Shown: positions 1 to 5,832 of the stretch, in pieces
Layout: each line of letters starts with the position of its first letter
Position numbering within the stretch: the first letter of the stretch is position 1
DNA from: JAJPJX01 sp964568355
GTDB lineage: Bacteria; Acidobacteriota; Terriglobia; Bryobacterales; Bryobacteraceae
Assembly: GCA_964568355.1 (NCBI GenBank)
Contig: CAZMRK010000475.1
Span: forward strand, 1-6,251
Length of the DNA stretch: 6,251 nucleotides
Direction: 5' to 3'
Position numbers and translations under genes: made by a program
The notes under the pieces: model-generated
Databases searched by the model: none
What the model was told of the DNA's origin: nothing
Seen by the model: the letters and a program-made list of their open reading frames with translations, nothing else

Positions 1-476
1 TACTCTTCTTTGCGGATCTGCTGGGCCAGATAATGCTCGGCGCCAATCTCCTCGATGATGTGGAGCTGGCCTTCCAGATAGTCGATGTGTGCGTCTTCAT
101 CGACCAGAATTTTCTCGAATAGCTCGCGTGAGGCGTTGTCACCGACTTCGGTGGCGGTTTTGATGGCTGCATTCAGCCGCACGACCGCGTCCATTTCGAG
201 CGCCAAGTCGCTCTCCAATTGAGCCTTGACATCTCTCCCGATCTTAATGGAGAAAAGATCGGTCATATTCGGCTCCGCTTCCAGGAAGAGAATACGCTGC
301 ATCAGCAGGTCGGCGTGCTTCATTTCCTCAATGGATTCCCGCCGGTAATACGCTGCCAAGCGCAAATATCCCCAGTTCTCGCACATTTTGGAGTGGAGAA
401 AATACTGGTTGATGGCCGTCAATTCGGCCTTCAGCGCCTCGTTTAAAAACTTCACAACCTGTGGATTGCCCTGCAT
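1..476 (-). CDS. bfr: Bacterioferritin (haem-containing iron-storage ferritin)
   Basis: This gene encodes a cytoplasmic 24-subunit iron-storage protein that oxidises Fe(II) at a di-iron ferroxidase site and stores it as mineral. Reading the minus strand from the ATG at 476 gives 158 residues, the usual length of the family (E. coli Bfr has 158). The two remaining bases read TA, so the stop codon very probably falls across the window edge. All ferroxidase ligands are at canonical positions: Glu18, Glu51, His54, Glu94, Glu127 and His130. Met52, the axial haem ligand that separates Bfr from haem-free ferritins, is also present. The start MQGNPQVVKFLNEAL matches the family and puts every ligand on the standard numbering, so the start is secure. 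No good Shine-Dalgarno site precedes the ATG; a TACAAT box lies only 6 bases upstream, which suggests a very short or absent leader. It is divergent from the secreted TPR gene. Confidence 0.96.
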   Translation of the reverse strand, partial: MQGNPQVVKFLNEALKAELTAINQYFLHSKMCENWGYLRLAAYYRRESIEEMKHADLLMQRILFLEAEPNMTDLFSIKIGRDVKAQLESDLALEMDAVVRLNAAIKTATEVGDNASRELFEKILVDEDAHIDYLEGQLHIIEEIGAEHYLAQQIRKEE

Positions 477-482
477 GCGATG

Positions 483-488
483 ATTGTA
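483..488 (-). promoter_or_regulatory. bfr: Possible -10 element of bfr (TACAAT), implying a leaderless or near-leaderless mRNA
   Basis: On the minus strand the hexamer TACAAT (5 of 6 matches to TATAAT) ends 6 bases before the bfr ATG. A transcript from it would begin at or next to the start codon, which fits the lack of a purine-rich ribosome binding site there. I see no good -35 hexamer at 16-18 bases; the nearest candidate, TTGTGG (510-515), is about 21 bases away. A chance hexamer is a real alternative. Confidence 0.3.
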
Positions 489-513
489 GCGGAAGAACTG
501 TGTTTGGTTCCAC

Positions 514-519
514 AAAGGG
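514..519 (+). promoter_or_regulatory. Ribosome binding site that decides the TTG start of the secreted TPR gene
   Basis: AAAGGG is followed by 7 bases and then TTG at 527, a near-ideal spacing. The alternative upstream in-frame starts are GTG at 461, which would overlap the start of bfr and add a long non-signal N-terminus, and GTG at 500, where the GGAAG at 491-495 is rather close. TTG 527 also places the hydrophobic signal segment directly at the N-terminus. Confidence 0.6.
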
Positions 520-526
520 CTGTGAT

Positions 527-1816
527 TTGCCAAGATATCTTGTGTGCCTACTGCTACTGTTTTTATTGGCCGCCCTACCGGCGGCCGGAGACACGCTACC
601 GCTGGTGATCCGGGCCCAGACGGATTTTGAACGAGTGGTTCTGCCGGCTTCGCCGCAACTGGGCGATACGGCGACCTGTATCCAGTCGCAGGCCGCCCTG
701 GTGCCCGTGGCGCGGCCGGAAGAGCTTTCCCAGGTACATTTTCGGAAGGGTTACTGCCTGCTGCTGCATGCCATCATGACGCGGGATGCGGGAGAGAGCC
801 GGCAGGCGGACACGGAGTTTCGGGCGGCGCTGGCATCCTGGCCGGTGCCCAAGGGGGCGGCTCCGGCTCCTCCGCCGGACGCAGCCGGCCTGCGCGTCCT
901 TTCGGCAATTGCCCGGATTCAGGCCGATCCGAATGGGAAGAACTTACCTAATGCAGAGCGGCCTAATGCCGAGCGGTCTGATCTGGAGCGGGACCTGGAG
1001 AGCGGATCGACGCCCGGGGGCTGTACGGGCAGTGTCATGCCGTTATCCATCTGCCAGGAGGTACAGGCCACCGGGCGGCTATGGCAGGTCTGGCTGGCCG
1101 AGCGGCAGGATCGCATTCCCCAAGCCGTGCGCCTGGCGGCCGAATTCCGTGGGTCGGGGTGGGCGTATTGGGTGGCGGCGCGAGACGCAATGAACTTGCG
1201 GCATTACAAGGAGGCCGTGGAGGCGTTCCAGCAGGCGGTGCAGGTATGGGCGATTCGCCGCGCGCCGGCCGGGACGCTGAGCTTCCTGGCGCCGCAGCCG
1301 GACGTCCCGCGGGCACAGGAGGCGCTGGGCTTGGCCCAGTTCCTGGCCGGGGAGCCGGCAGCCGCCCTGGCCACACTGGATACGGGGATTCGGGCAGCCC
1401 ATGGACAGGATGCGCAGCCGATTTTTGTGCGGGCGCTGGCGCAGGATTCGTTGGGGAACGCCAAAGCGGCGCTGGAAAGCTACAACCTGGCCAGCCGGAC
1501 CGCCCTGGCCCGTGCGAGCGATCCGGCGAACACAGGGGAGGGTCGCTACTATCGCGGCGTCTGGCTTTTCCGGCAGAAGGATTACGACCGGGCGGAGGCC
1601 GAATTCGCGAGCGCGTTGAACTCGGGAGTGAGCCCGGCGCTGCGGCCCGATGTGACGGCCTGGTGGCGCCTGATGCCGGTTGCGAAAGGCGAATGTGACG
1701 GCGCCGCCTCCTACCTGCGGAGCTCGCTCGAAAAGGTGTCGGGCTTCTTTCCGCGGCAGGAAGCGGAACTGATGCTGGACCGGTGCAGCAAGATCTCCGC
1801 TCTGCACCCGCAATAA
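527..1816 (+). CDS. Secreted or periplasmic TPR (tetratricopeptide repeat) protein
   Basis: From the TTG at 527 this encodes about 429 residues. The N-terminus (MPRYLVCLLLLFLLAALPAAG) is a typical Sec signal peptide with probable cleavage near residue 21, so the protein should act outside the cytoplasm. The second half carries helix-turn-helix repeats of TPR type: about residues 211-238 (ends in HYKEAVEAFQQAV), 260-289 (EALGLAQFLAGEPAAALATL), 298-323 (ALAQDSLGNAKAALESYNLA) and 338-366 (YYRGVWLFRQKDYDRAEAEF). A TPR-like pair near residues 65-105 is weaker. TPR arrays bind other proteins or peptides; no enzymatic domain is visible and the partner is unknown. Six cysteines in the mature part could form disulfides outside the cytoplasm. 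A proline-rich and charged linker in the first half contains a short tandem repeat. The gene is divergent from bfr and is followed by ssb after 43 bases; neither neighbour suggests a role. An upstream GTG start cannot be excluded. Confidence 0.82.
   Translation: MPRYLVCLLLLFLLAALPAAGDTLPLVIRAQTDFERVVLPASPQLGDTATCIQSQAALVPVARPEELSQVHFRKGYCLLLHAIMTRDAGESRQADTEFRAALASWPVPKGAAPAPPPDAAGLRVLSAIARIQADPNGKNLPNAERPNAERSDLERDLESGSTPGGCTGSVMPLSICQEVQATGRLWQVWLAERQDRIPQAVRLAAEFRGSGWAYWVAARDAMNLRHYKEAVEAFQQAVQVWAIRRAPAGTLSFLAPQPDVPRAQEALGLAQFLAGEPAAALATLDTGIRAAHGQDAQPIFVRALAQDSLGNAKAALESYNLASRTALARASDPANTGEGRYYRGVWLFRQKDYDRAEAEFASALNSGVSPALRPDVTAWWRLMPVAKGECDGAASYLRSSLEKVSGFFPRQEAELMLDRCSKISALHPQ
947..991 (+). 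repeat. Short in-frame 15-bp tandem repeat inside the secreted TPR gene
   Basis: Two copies of a 15-base unit, CCTAATGCAGAGCGG (947-961) and CCTAATGCCGAGCGG (962-976), differ at one base. A third, degenerate unit, TCTGATCTGGAGCGG (977-991), matches the first at 10 of 15 positions. They encode PNAER, PNAER and SDLER, so the expansion keeps the frame. It lies in the linker between the N-terminal region and the main TPR array. Confidence 0.8.
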
Positions 1817-1859
1817 AGCGGGCGGGCAGTCGAAGGGTATGCTACATTGCTAGGGTAAT

Positions 1860-2327
1860 ATGGCATCCCGAAGCGTCAACAAAGTTATTCTGATCGGACA
1901 TCTGGGCAAAGATGCCGAGACCAAGTTCACTCCCTCCGGGGCGTCCGTGACGAACTTTACGCTAGCGACGTCGCGGAGGTGGAAAGACCAGCAATCCGGG
2001 GAGTGGAAAGAAGAGACCGACTGGCACCGCATCGTCTACTGGCGCGCCGAGAATGTAGCCAACTATCTGCTGAAAGGCAAGCAGGTCTACATCGAGGGCA
2101 GGCTACAGACGCGCAGCTATGAAGACAAGGACGGCAAGAAGGTATACATCACCGAGGTCGTGTGCGAGGACCTGATCCTGTTGAGCAGCGGCCGCGGCGA
2201 CGCGCCGGGTGAATACAACCAGCAGCCGGTCTCCATGCCCCGCAGCGCATCGCGCCCGCAGCCCGCGGCGGCGCCGCAGGACGACAGCTTTAACCAGGGG
2301 ATTACGGACGACGACGTGCCGTTCTAG
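1860..2327 (+). CDS. ssb: Single-stranded DNA-binding protein
   Basis: SSB coats single-stranded DNA during replication, recombination and repair and recruits partner proteins. The 155 residues show an OB-fold domain at about 1-109, starting VNKVILIGHLGKDAE, with typical core segments TDWHRIVYW (53-61), GKQVYIEGRLQTRSYED (73-89) and the aromatic residues Trp41, Trp55, Trp61 and Tyr87 that such domains use for base stacking. A flexible Gln/Pro/Ser/Ala-rich linker (about 113-148) follows, ending in the acidic tip DDDVPF. This tip is the conserved peptide that docks SSB partners. The length is normal for a bacterial SSB that forms homotetramers. The ATG is preceded by AGGG (1852-1855) with 4 bases between. 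It stands alone, without rpsF or rpsR beside it, as is common for ssb outside Firmicutes. Confidence 0.97.
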   Translation: MASRSVNKVILIGHLGKDAETKFTPSGASVTNFTLATSRRWKDQQSGEWKEETDWHRIVYWRAENVANYLLKGKQVYIEGRLQTRSYEDKDGKKVYITEVVCEDLILLSSGRGDAPGEYNQQPVSMPRSASRPQPAAAPQDDSFNQGITDDDVPF

Positions 2328-2535
2328 CGGCCGCCCATTCTCTTGATGCGGTCGGACCTCGATTCCTCGCGGCGATTTGGGCAAAAATGCCCAAGTTCGC
2401 AAGTCATTGATTATAAAATAATAAAAAACGTCTCGTCCTGCGGTAACATGGTTTAGCCAGGTCTTACCACGCTGCCCGGAGGATCGCAGCCAAGCCGGGC
2501 CGCGGTCAAGATCTGTTTACGGAGGCGACATAGCG
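2328..2535. other. Intergenic region with hairpin, AT-rich tract and leader of the secreted barrel protein
   Basis: This 208-base stretch has no credible coding sequence. After the hairpin come about 28 strongly AT-rich bases (2401-2428) containing TATAAA (2412-2417) and further A-tracts. In a GC-rich window this is the best place for a promoter or an UP-like/regulator-binding element for the gene at 2536. No convincing -35 hexamer sits at the right distance, so I do not assign exact boxes. Further down, GCCCGG (2474-2479) and CCGGGC (2495-2500) could form a 6-bp stem with a 15-base loop in the leader. GGAGG (2521-2525) is the ribosome binding site, 10 bases before the ATG. Confidence 0.45.
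2372..2400 (+). terminator. Strong intergenic hairpin, possible atypical terminator after ssb
   Basis: TTGGGCA (2377-2383) pairs perfectly with TGCCCAA (2388-2394) around an AAAA loop. The outer arms GCGA (2372-2375) and TCGC (2397-2400) also pair across a small internal bulge, giving about 11 base pairs. It lies 45 bases after the ssb stop. It is not followed by a T-run on either strand; the plus strand continues into an A-rich tract, so a standard intrinsic terminator is not supported. It could be an RNA-stabilising 3' hairpin or a protein-binding palindrome upstream of the next gene. Confidence 0.4.
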
Positions 2536-4041
2536 ATGAAACGCGGCACCACTGTTCTACTCGCTCTGATCCTGCCGGCACTGGCTCTGCGGGCTGCCGA
2601 ACCGATGTTGGGGATGTATGTGCACCAGCACTGGCCGTACCAACACCCCTATGCGGCTCGCACCTGGACGGTGGAAGACTGGCGGGGTTATGCGGACGGG
2701 TTGAAGAAGCTGGGTTACAACGCGGTGATGATCTGGCCGGTACTCGAGACGATGCCAGAGCCGCTGCTGCGGAGCGACCGGGAGCACCTGGAACTGACCG
2801 GGAAAGTGATCGACATGTTGCACAAGGACTTTGGGATGAAAGTGTGGATCGCTTTGTGTCCCAACGTGGCGGCGAAAGATGCGGAGGCAGCCAAGGCACC
2901 GTTCTCCGAGCGGCATTTCTTCTATAGCGACATGCGAGTGAATCCCGGTGACATGGCGGCGGTGCGGCGGATGATCCAATGGCGCGAGAAGCTCTTCCAA
3001 TATCTGCGGAACGCCGATGCCGTTTCGATGATCGACAGCGATCCGGGCGGATATCCCGGTTCCACGAATGCGGAATTCGTGAACCTGCTGGTGGAGCATC
3101 GCAAGATGCTCGACCGCGTACGTAAGGGAATCGAGCTGGATTACTGGATGCATGCCGGCTGGGAGGCCTATTGCCGCTACTATCAGACGGGCGATTTCGC
3201 GATGGGCGGAGACGGCGAGCGCATGGACATGCTGCGTCGGCTGATCCAGGCAAATCCGGAGCCATGGGGTCTGGCGAACGGCTATGCGCAGGCAGAGAAG
3301 CTCGGGAACGCAAGGCGGGTCGTGTCGTTCAACTATGGCCGCATTGAAGGGGAGCCTTCCTTTCCCATGACCAACTTCGGCGGGACGAACGCCTGGGAAG
3401 GCGGGCGGCTCCCGGGACCTCGCGGGCAGATGGGGAATGCCCAGACCCACTGCGTGCAACTCCCGAATACGTTCGCCTTTGCGCGGGGCGCTACGGGGGC
3501 GGCGGCGCCAACCACAGCAGACTACATCGCATTCGCCAACCGGCTGATTCCCGGACAGGGCGAAACGATTGTGCAAGGCTGGAGCGCGCTTCCCCTCAAT
3601 GATTCCGCCGCGATCCGCGGGGCTGCCGCGCGTCTGGAGAAAGCGGCTGGGACGAGGCTGACAACTGGCGATCTGAAGGGGCTGCTATTCGGCGACCCGC
3701 AGCGGTTTCTGATCGACCTGGTCTACATGCTCCGCCTGCGGGCCGCCTATGTGGATTTCACGTCGGCCCAGACGGACGGGCGGGACGCGAAGGCGGCGAT
3801 GCGGCCGTTTGTCGCCGCGGCGCGGGCATGGCAGCAGCGTCACGGCTATCAGAATCACTGGAGCTGGCCGGGACTGGAGAAGTCGCTGCGCAAACTGAAG
3901 GCGCCTGGAATCGATGCGGTGCTGGCGGATCTTCAGAAAAAGCCGGGGTTAAGCGGATTCGAAAGCGTGAAGTATCACTATTCCCAGATGGAAACATTCA
4001 CGCCGAGGCTGCTGGACGCGATGGAACAGTACGTCCGATAG
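2536..4041 (+). CDS. Secreted protein, probable TIM-barrel glycoside-hydrolase-like enzyme of unknown specificity
   Basis: The 501-residue product begins with a Sec signal peptide (MKRGTTVLLALILPALALRA, cleavage near residue 20), so it is exported. The next 250 residues alternate hydrophobic strands and helices as in a (beta/alpha)8 barrel: LGMYVHQHWPY (25-35), LGYNAVMIWPVLE (59-71), GMKVWIALCPN (100-110), ADAVSMIDSDPGGYPG (160-175), ELDYWMHAGWEAY (200-212). Ends of strands rich in Trp, His, Asp and Glu are what a sugar-binding cleft looks like; Asp167, Asp169, His206 and Glu210 are candidate active-site residues by position only. The C-terminal 150 residues look helical (an all-alpha accessory domain). 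I do not recognise a named GH family and assign no substrate. The start is supported by GGAGG at 2521-2525. It is followed 52 bases later by the nucleotidyltransferase-like gene, without evident functional connection. A non-enzymatic carbohydrate-binding or lytic role is the main alternative. Confidence 0.72.
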   Translation: MKRGTTVLLALILPALALRAAEPMLGMYVHQHWPYQHPYAARTWTVEDWRGYADGLKKLGYNAVMIWPVLETMPEPLLRSDREHLELTGKVIDMLHKDFGMKVWIALCPNVAAKDAEAAKAPFSERHFFYSDMRVNPGDMAAVRRMIQWREKLFQYLRNADAVSMIDSDPGGYPGSTNAEFVNLLVEHRKMLDRVRKGIELDYWMHAGWEAYCRYYQTGDFAMGGDGERMDMLRRLIQANPEPWGLANGYAQAEKLGNARRVVSFNYGRIEGEPSFPMTNFGGTNAWEGGRLPGPRGQMGNAQTHCVQLPNTFAFARGATGAAAPTTADYIAFANRLIPGQGETIVQGWSALPLNDSAAIRGAAARLEKAAGTRLTTGDLKGLLFGDPQRFLIDLVYMLRLRAAYVDFTSAQTDGRDAKAAMRPFVAAARAWQQRHGYQNHWSWPGLEKSLRKLKAPGIDAVLADLQKKPGLSGFESVKYHYSQMETFTPRLLDAMEQYVR

Positions 4042-4093
4042 GAACCAGCCGCGGCCTGGCTCTCTAAGCGGTCAGGCGTCCCCGGGAGATAGC

Positions 4094-4876
4094 ATGGGAG
4101 ATGAGATCCCGATGCCGCACCCGCGTATTGTCGAATTCAAAGATCCTGCTAATCCATGGCCGGACAATCCGGAGATCCCGGATCTTGCGCCACTGGATCT
4201 GCCTGACTTCAATGAGTACGGTCCATTTGGTGAATTCTCCCGCCGCAGCCGTCCCAGCGACAAAGACATTGATGAAGAAAATGGCTTGATGCTTCGCCGG
4301 CAGCGGCTGTTCCGGTGGGCCGCGCAGGCGATTGCCGTCTCTATCAGCCAATTGCCGGAGGTGCAAAAACTGGTAGCGTTTGGAGCTGTCGCGCGTCCCC
4401 TGAAGATGGAGGTCCCACGGTTTTCACAGTTTCGCCGCCATCGCATCGGGATCTTCCACGAATGCATCGATCTGGATCTTGCGCTCTGGATGAGCGACCT
4501 GAGCCAGCTCAAGACACTGAAGCACGCGATTGCTCGAGGACTGCAACCGCTGCAGGACACGCCGTACGGCGGCGTGGCGCACCACCAGGTCGATACACAC
4601 TTGTTCGATGCGGCAGAAAGAAAGTACCGCGGGAGGCTGTGCATTTTCGGGCAATGTCCGAAGCCGGGCAGGCGAGAGTGCTTGACACCGGGCTGTGGCG
4701 CGCAGCCATTTCTCCAGCAGTTTAGGGACTATCGCTTCAAGCCGGAGCGATTCGCCAGGGAAGCAAAGGTCGTTCTGTTCGACCGCGCAAGCGAATTTCT
4801 CGTGCACGCGCCGCGTATCGAAGGGAACCTGCGTGTCGTGAGATGGCACGAAGACAAAGACACTGGCGATCAATAG
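4094..4876 (+). CDS. Nucleotidyltransferase-fold protein with C-terminal four-cysteine cluster
   Basis: This 260-residue product has no signal peptide and should be cytoplasmic. Residues 1-60 are acidic and proline-rich, probably disordered. Residues 68-175 resemble a minimal nucleotidyltransferase core of the DNA polymerase beta superfamily: a helix (QRLFRWAAQAIAVSI), then VAFGAVARPL (94-103) in the place of the hG[GS]xA motif, then IDLDLALW (125-132) with the DxD pair Asp126/Asp128, and QVDTHLF (165-171) supplying a possible third carboxylate, Asp167. Such enzymes transfer a nucleotide to a small molecule, RNA or protein; the substrate here is unknown. The usual Gly-Ser of the first motif is Gly97-Ala98, so activity is uncertain. 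After the core, Cys183, Cys188, Cys196 and Cys201 (C-x4-C-x7-C-x4-C, with PGCG at 199-202) look like a zinc or iron-sulfur site. GGGAG (4084-4088) precedes the ATG by 5 bases. The gene is convergent with the broken hydrolase, with 17 bases between the stops. Confidence 0.72.
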   Translation: MGDEIPMPHPRIVEFKDPANPWPDNPEIPDLAPLDLPDFNEYGPFGEFSRRSRPSDKDIDEENGLMLRRQRLFRWAAQAIAVSISQLPEVQKLVAFGAVARPLKMEVPRFSQFRRHRIGIFHECIDLDLALWMSDLSQLKTLKHAIARGLQPLQDTPYGGVAHHQVDTHLFDAAERKYRGRLCIFGQCPKPGRRECLTPGCGAQPFLQQFRDYRFKPERFAREAKVVLFDRASEFLVHAPRIEGNLRVVRWHEDKDTGDQ

Positions 4877-4893
4877 ACGGCCTTTTAAATACC

Positions 4894-5483
4894 TTACTTC
4901 AGCTCCTTCAAGAGGCTGTCAATGAAAGGATCAATTTCCTGATCGCGGACCGGGACAGGGATCTGGTGGCCGTACTCAGGATAGATCATTACCCGTGCTT
5001 TACCGCCGTGAGTGGTAATCTTTTCCGCCAGGTGGCGAGCTTGGGCGAGGTCAGTCCGATCGTCTTTTGCACCGTTCAGAATCAGTCGGCCCGAAGTTTT
5101 GCGATAACTCCCAGAACGGCATGCTGGGTAAAAGGACCGCAGAAGTCGGCTGGGCCTGATGAATTCCCATAGCCGGGTTCCGAAACAGCCACGGCGAGAT
5201 AACCTCGCTTCGCAAATTTATCGAGAACGCCCCAGGTGACGAAATCCTTGCCGCCGGCGGACGGCGCTGCCTGATAGCCGTGCAGCAATACTACCGTTGG
5301 CCATGGCCCGCTGCCCGCTGGCTTCTCCAGGAAGGCCTCTACCTTTTTCGAGGGGTCATCCGGGTGGGGGATCGTCCATGTCTCCGCTTGGGCGGCTCGA
5401 TGGAAACACGCCAAGCAGCTCAGCGCGATCGTCAGCCAGATATGGGAAATCCGGACTCGCCTGGAAACCCCTGTGAGTACCAT
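4894..5483 (-). pseudogene. Broken alpha/beta hydrolase (dienelactone-hydrolase-like), internal deletion plus frameshift
   Basis: The minus-strand frame from the ATG at 5483 gives 133 residues ending at a TGA (5082-5084). It has a long signal peptide (hydrophobic segment about 15-26, AQA at 31-33 before the likely cut), then the first part of an alpha/beta hydrolase: PTVVLLHGYQ (62-71) with the oxyanion-hole His68-Gly69, and AVSEPGYGNSSGPADFCGPF. The next frame, open from about 5085 to the TAA at 4894, encodes 63 residues starting LILNGAKDDRTD (carries the catalytic Asp) and continuing to YPEYGHQIPV (carries the catalytic His). Both pieces belong to one family, but the segment between them, which should hold the GxSxG nucleophile elbow, is absent. 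A single event removing perhaps 80-100 codons and not a multiple of three explains this; the size is inferred from usual family length. The start lies 10 bases after the stop of the small TPR gene, suggesting co-transcription. An assembly misjoin is the main alternative. Confidence 0.85.
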
Positions 5484-5493
5484 CGGTCGCCGT

Positions 5494-5808
5494 TCAGCCG
5501 AGCTGGTCGAGCGCGGCCTTTAGCTCGCTGCAGGTGTGCAGGTCTCCGGTGCGGGTGGTTACTTCGATGCCCTGGAGGTAAAGCTGGCGGGCCTCATCGA
5601 TCCGGCCGAGTTTCTCGAGGGCCTGGCCTCCGTGGTAGTAGGCCGCCGAATAATTCGGATTGATCCGCAGCAGCTCCCGGTACTCGGCCATGGCCTGTTC
5701 GAAGTTGCCGGAGTTGAAGTACTCCCTGGCCAGGCCGTAGCGGGAGAAGCTGTCCTCGGGCCGCTGCTCCACCATGCTCTTGAGGATTTCGAGTCGATTG
5801 GTTGCCAT
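5494..5808 (-). CDS. Small cytoplasmic TPR protein
   Basis: The ATG at 5808 opens a 104-residue protein without a signal peptide or membrane segment. It is made of TPR units: LEILKSMVEQRPEDSFSRYG and LAREYFNSGNFEQAMAEYRE (about 6-45), then INPNYSAAYYHGGQALEKLG and RIDEARQLYLQGIEV (about 49-83), with a C-terminal capping helix (LHTCSELKAALDQLG). The pattern Asn/Gly-Ala-Tyr at conserved TPR positions is clear. Such a short two- to three-repeat protein should act as an adaptor that binds another protein; I cannot name the partner. Proteins of this form are, to my knowledge, widespread in Acidobacteria (established from memory, not checked). It is probably co-transcribed with the broken hydrolase downstream and is divergent, 24 bases start to start, from the gene at 5833. 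No strong Shine-Dalgarno site precedes it. Confidence 0.88.
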   Translation of the reverse strand: MATNRLEILKSMVEQRPEDSFSRYGLAREYFNSGNFEQAMAEYRELLRINPNYSAAYYHGGQALEKLGRIDEARQLYLQGIEVTTRTGDLHTCSELKAALDQLG

Positions 5809-5818
5809 CTCTATGTGC

Positions 5819-5827
5819 TACTATAAC
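5819..5827. promoter_or_regulatory. Shared near-symmetrical -10 region of the divergent pair (TACTATAAC)
   Basis: The 24 bases between the two divergent start codons contain TACTATAAC. On the plus strand it offers TATAAC (5822-5827), 5 bases before the ATG at 5833; a weak TTGGTT (5798-5803) lies 18 bases upstream of it. On the minus strand the same bases read GTTATAGTA and offer TATAGT (5820-5825), 11 bases before the ATG at 5808. Both transcripts would have leaders of zero to a few bases, consistent with the absence of ribosome binding sites. The position and symmetry are seen in the sequence; promoter function is inferred. Confidence 0.4.
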
Positions 5828-5832
5828 CCCGA

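Noticed and set aside
1081..1698. Plus-strand open frame of 205 codons inside the secreted TPR gene
   Set aside because: It is Gly- and Arg-rich with no fold pattern; the overlapping frame has clear TPR units and a signal peptide.
1079..1813. Long minus-strand open frame (244 codons) opposite the secreted TPR gene
   Set aside because: It is antisense to a well-supported coding frame, is rich in Arg, Pro and Gly as expected of a GC-rich shadow, and shows no domain.
2557..3576. Long minus-strand open frame (339 codons) opposite the secreted barrel protein
   Set aside because: Composition (His, Arg and Pro rich) and lack of any domain or ribosome binding site mark it as the antisense shadow of the 501-residue gene.
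4052..4078. Possible weak hairpin GCCTG/CAGGC between the barrel protein and the nucleotidyltransferase-like gene
   Set aside because: Only 5 base pairs with a loop of about 14-16 bases and no T-run; not distinguishable from chance.
4877..4893. Terminator between the convergent stops
   Set aside because: The 17 bases contain a short T-run (CCTTTTAAAT) but no stem that would form a terminator.
5082..5084. Programmed frameshift in the hydrolase gene instead of pseudogenisation
   Set aside because: A frameshift alone would not restore the missing nucleophile segment, and no slippery heptamer is seen at the junction.
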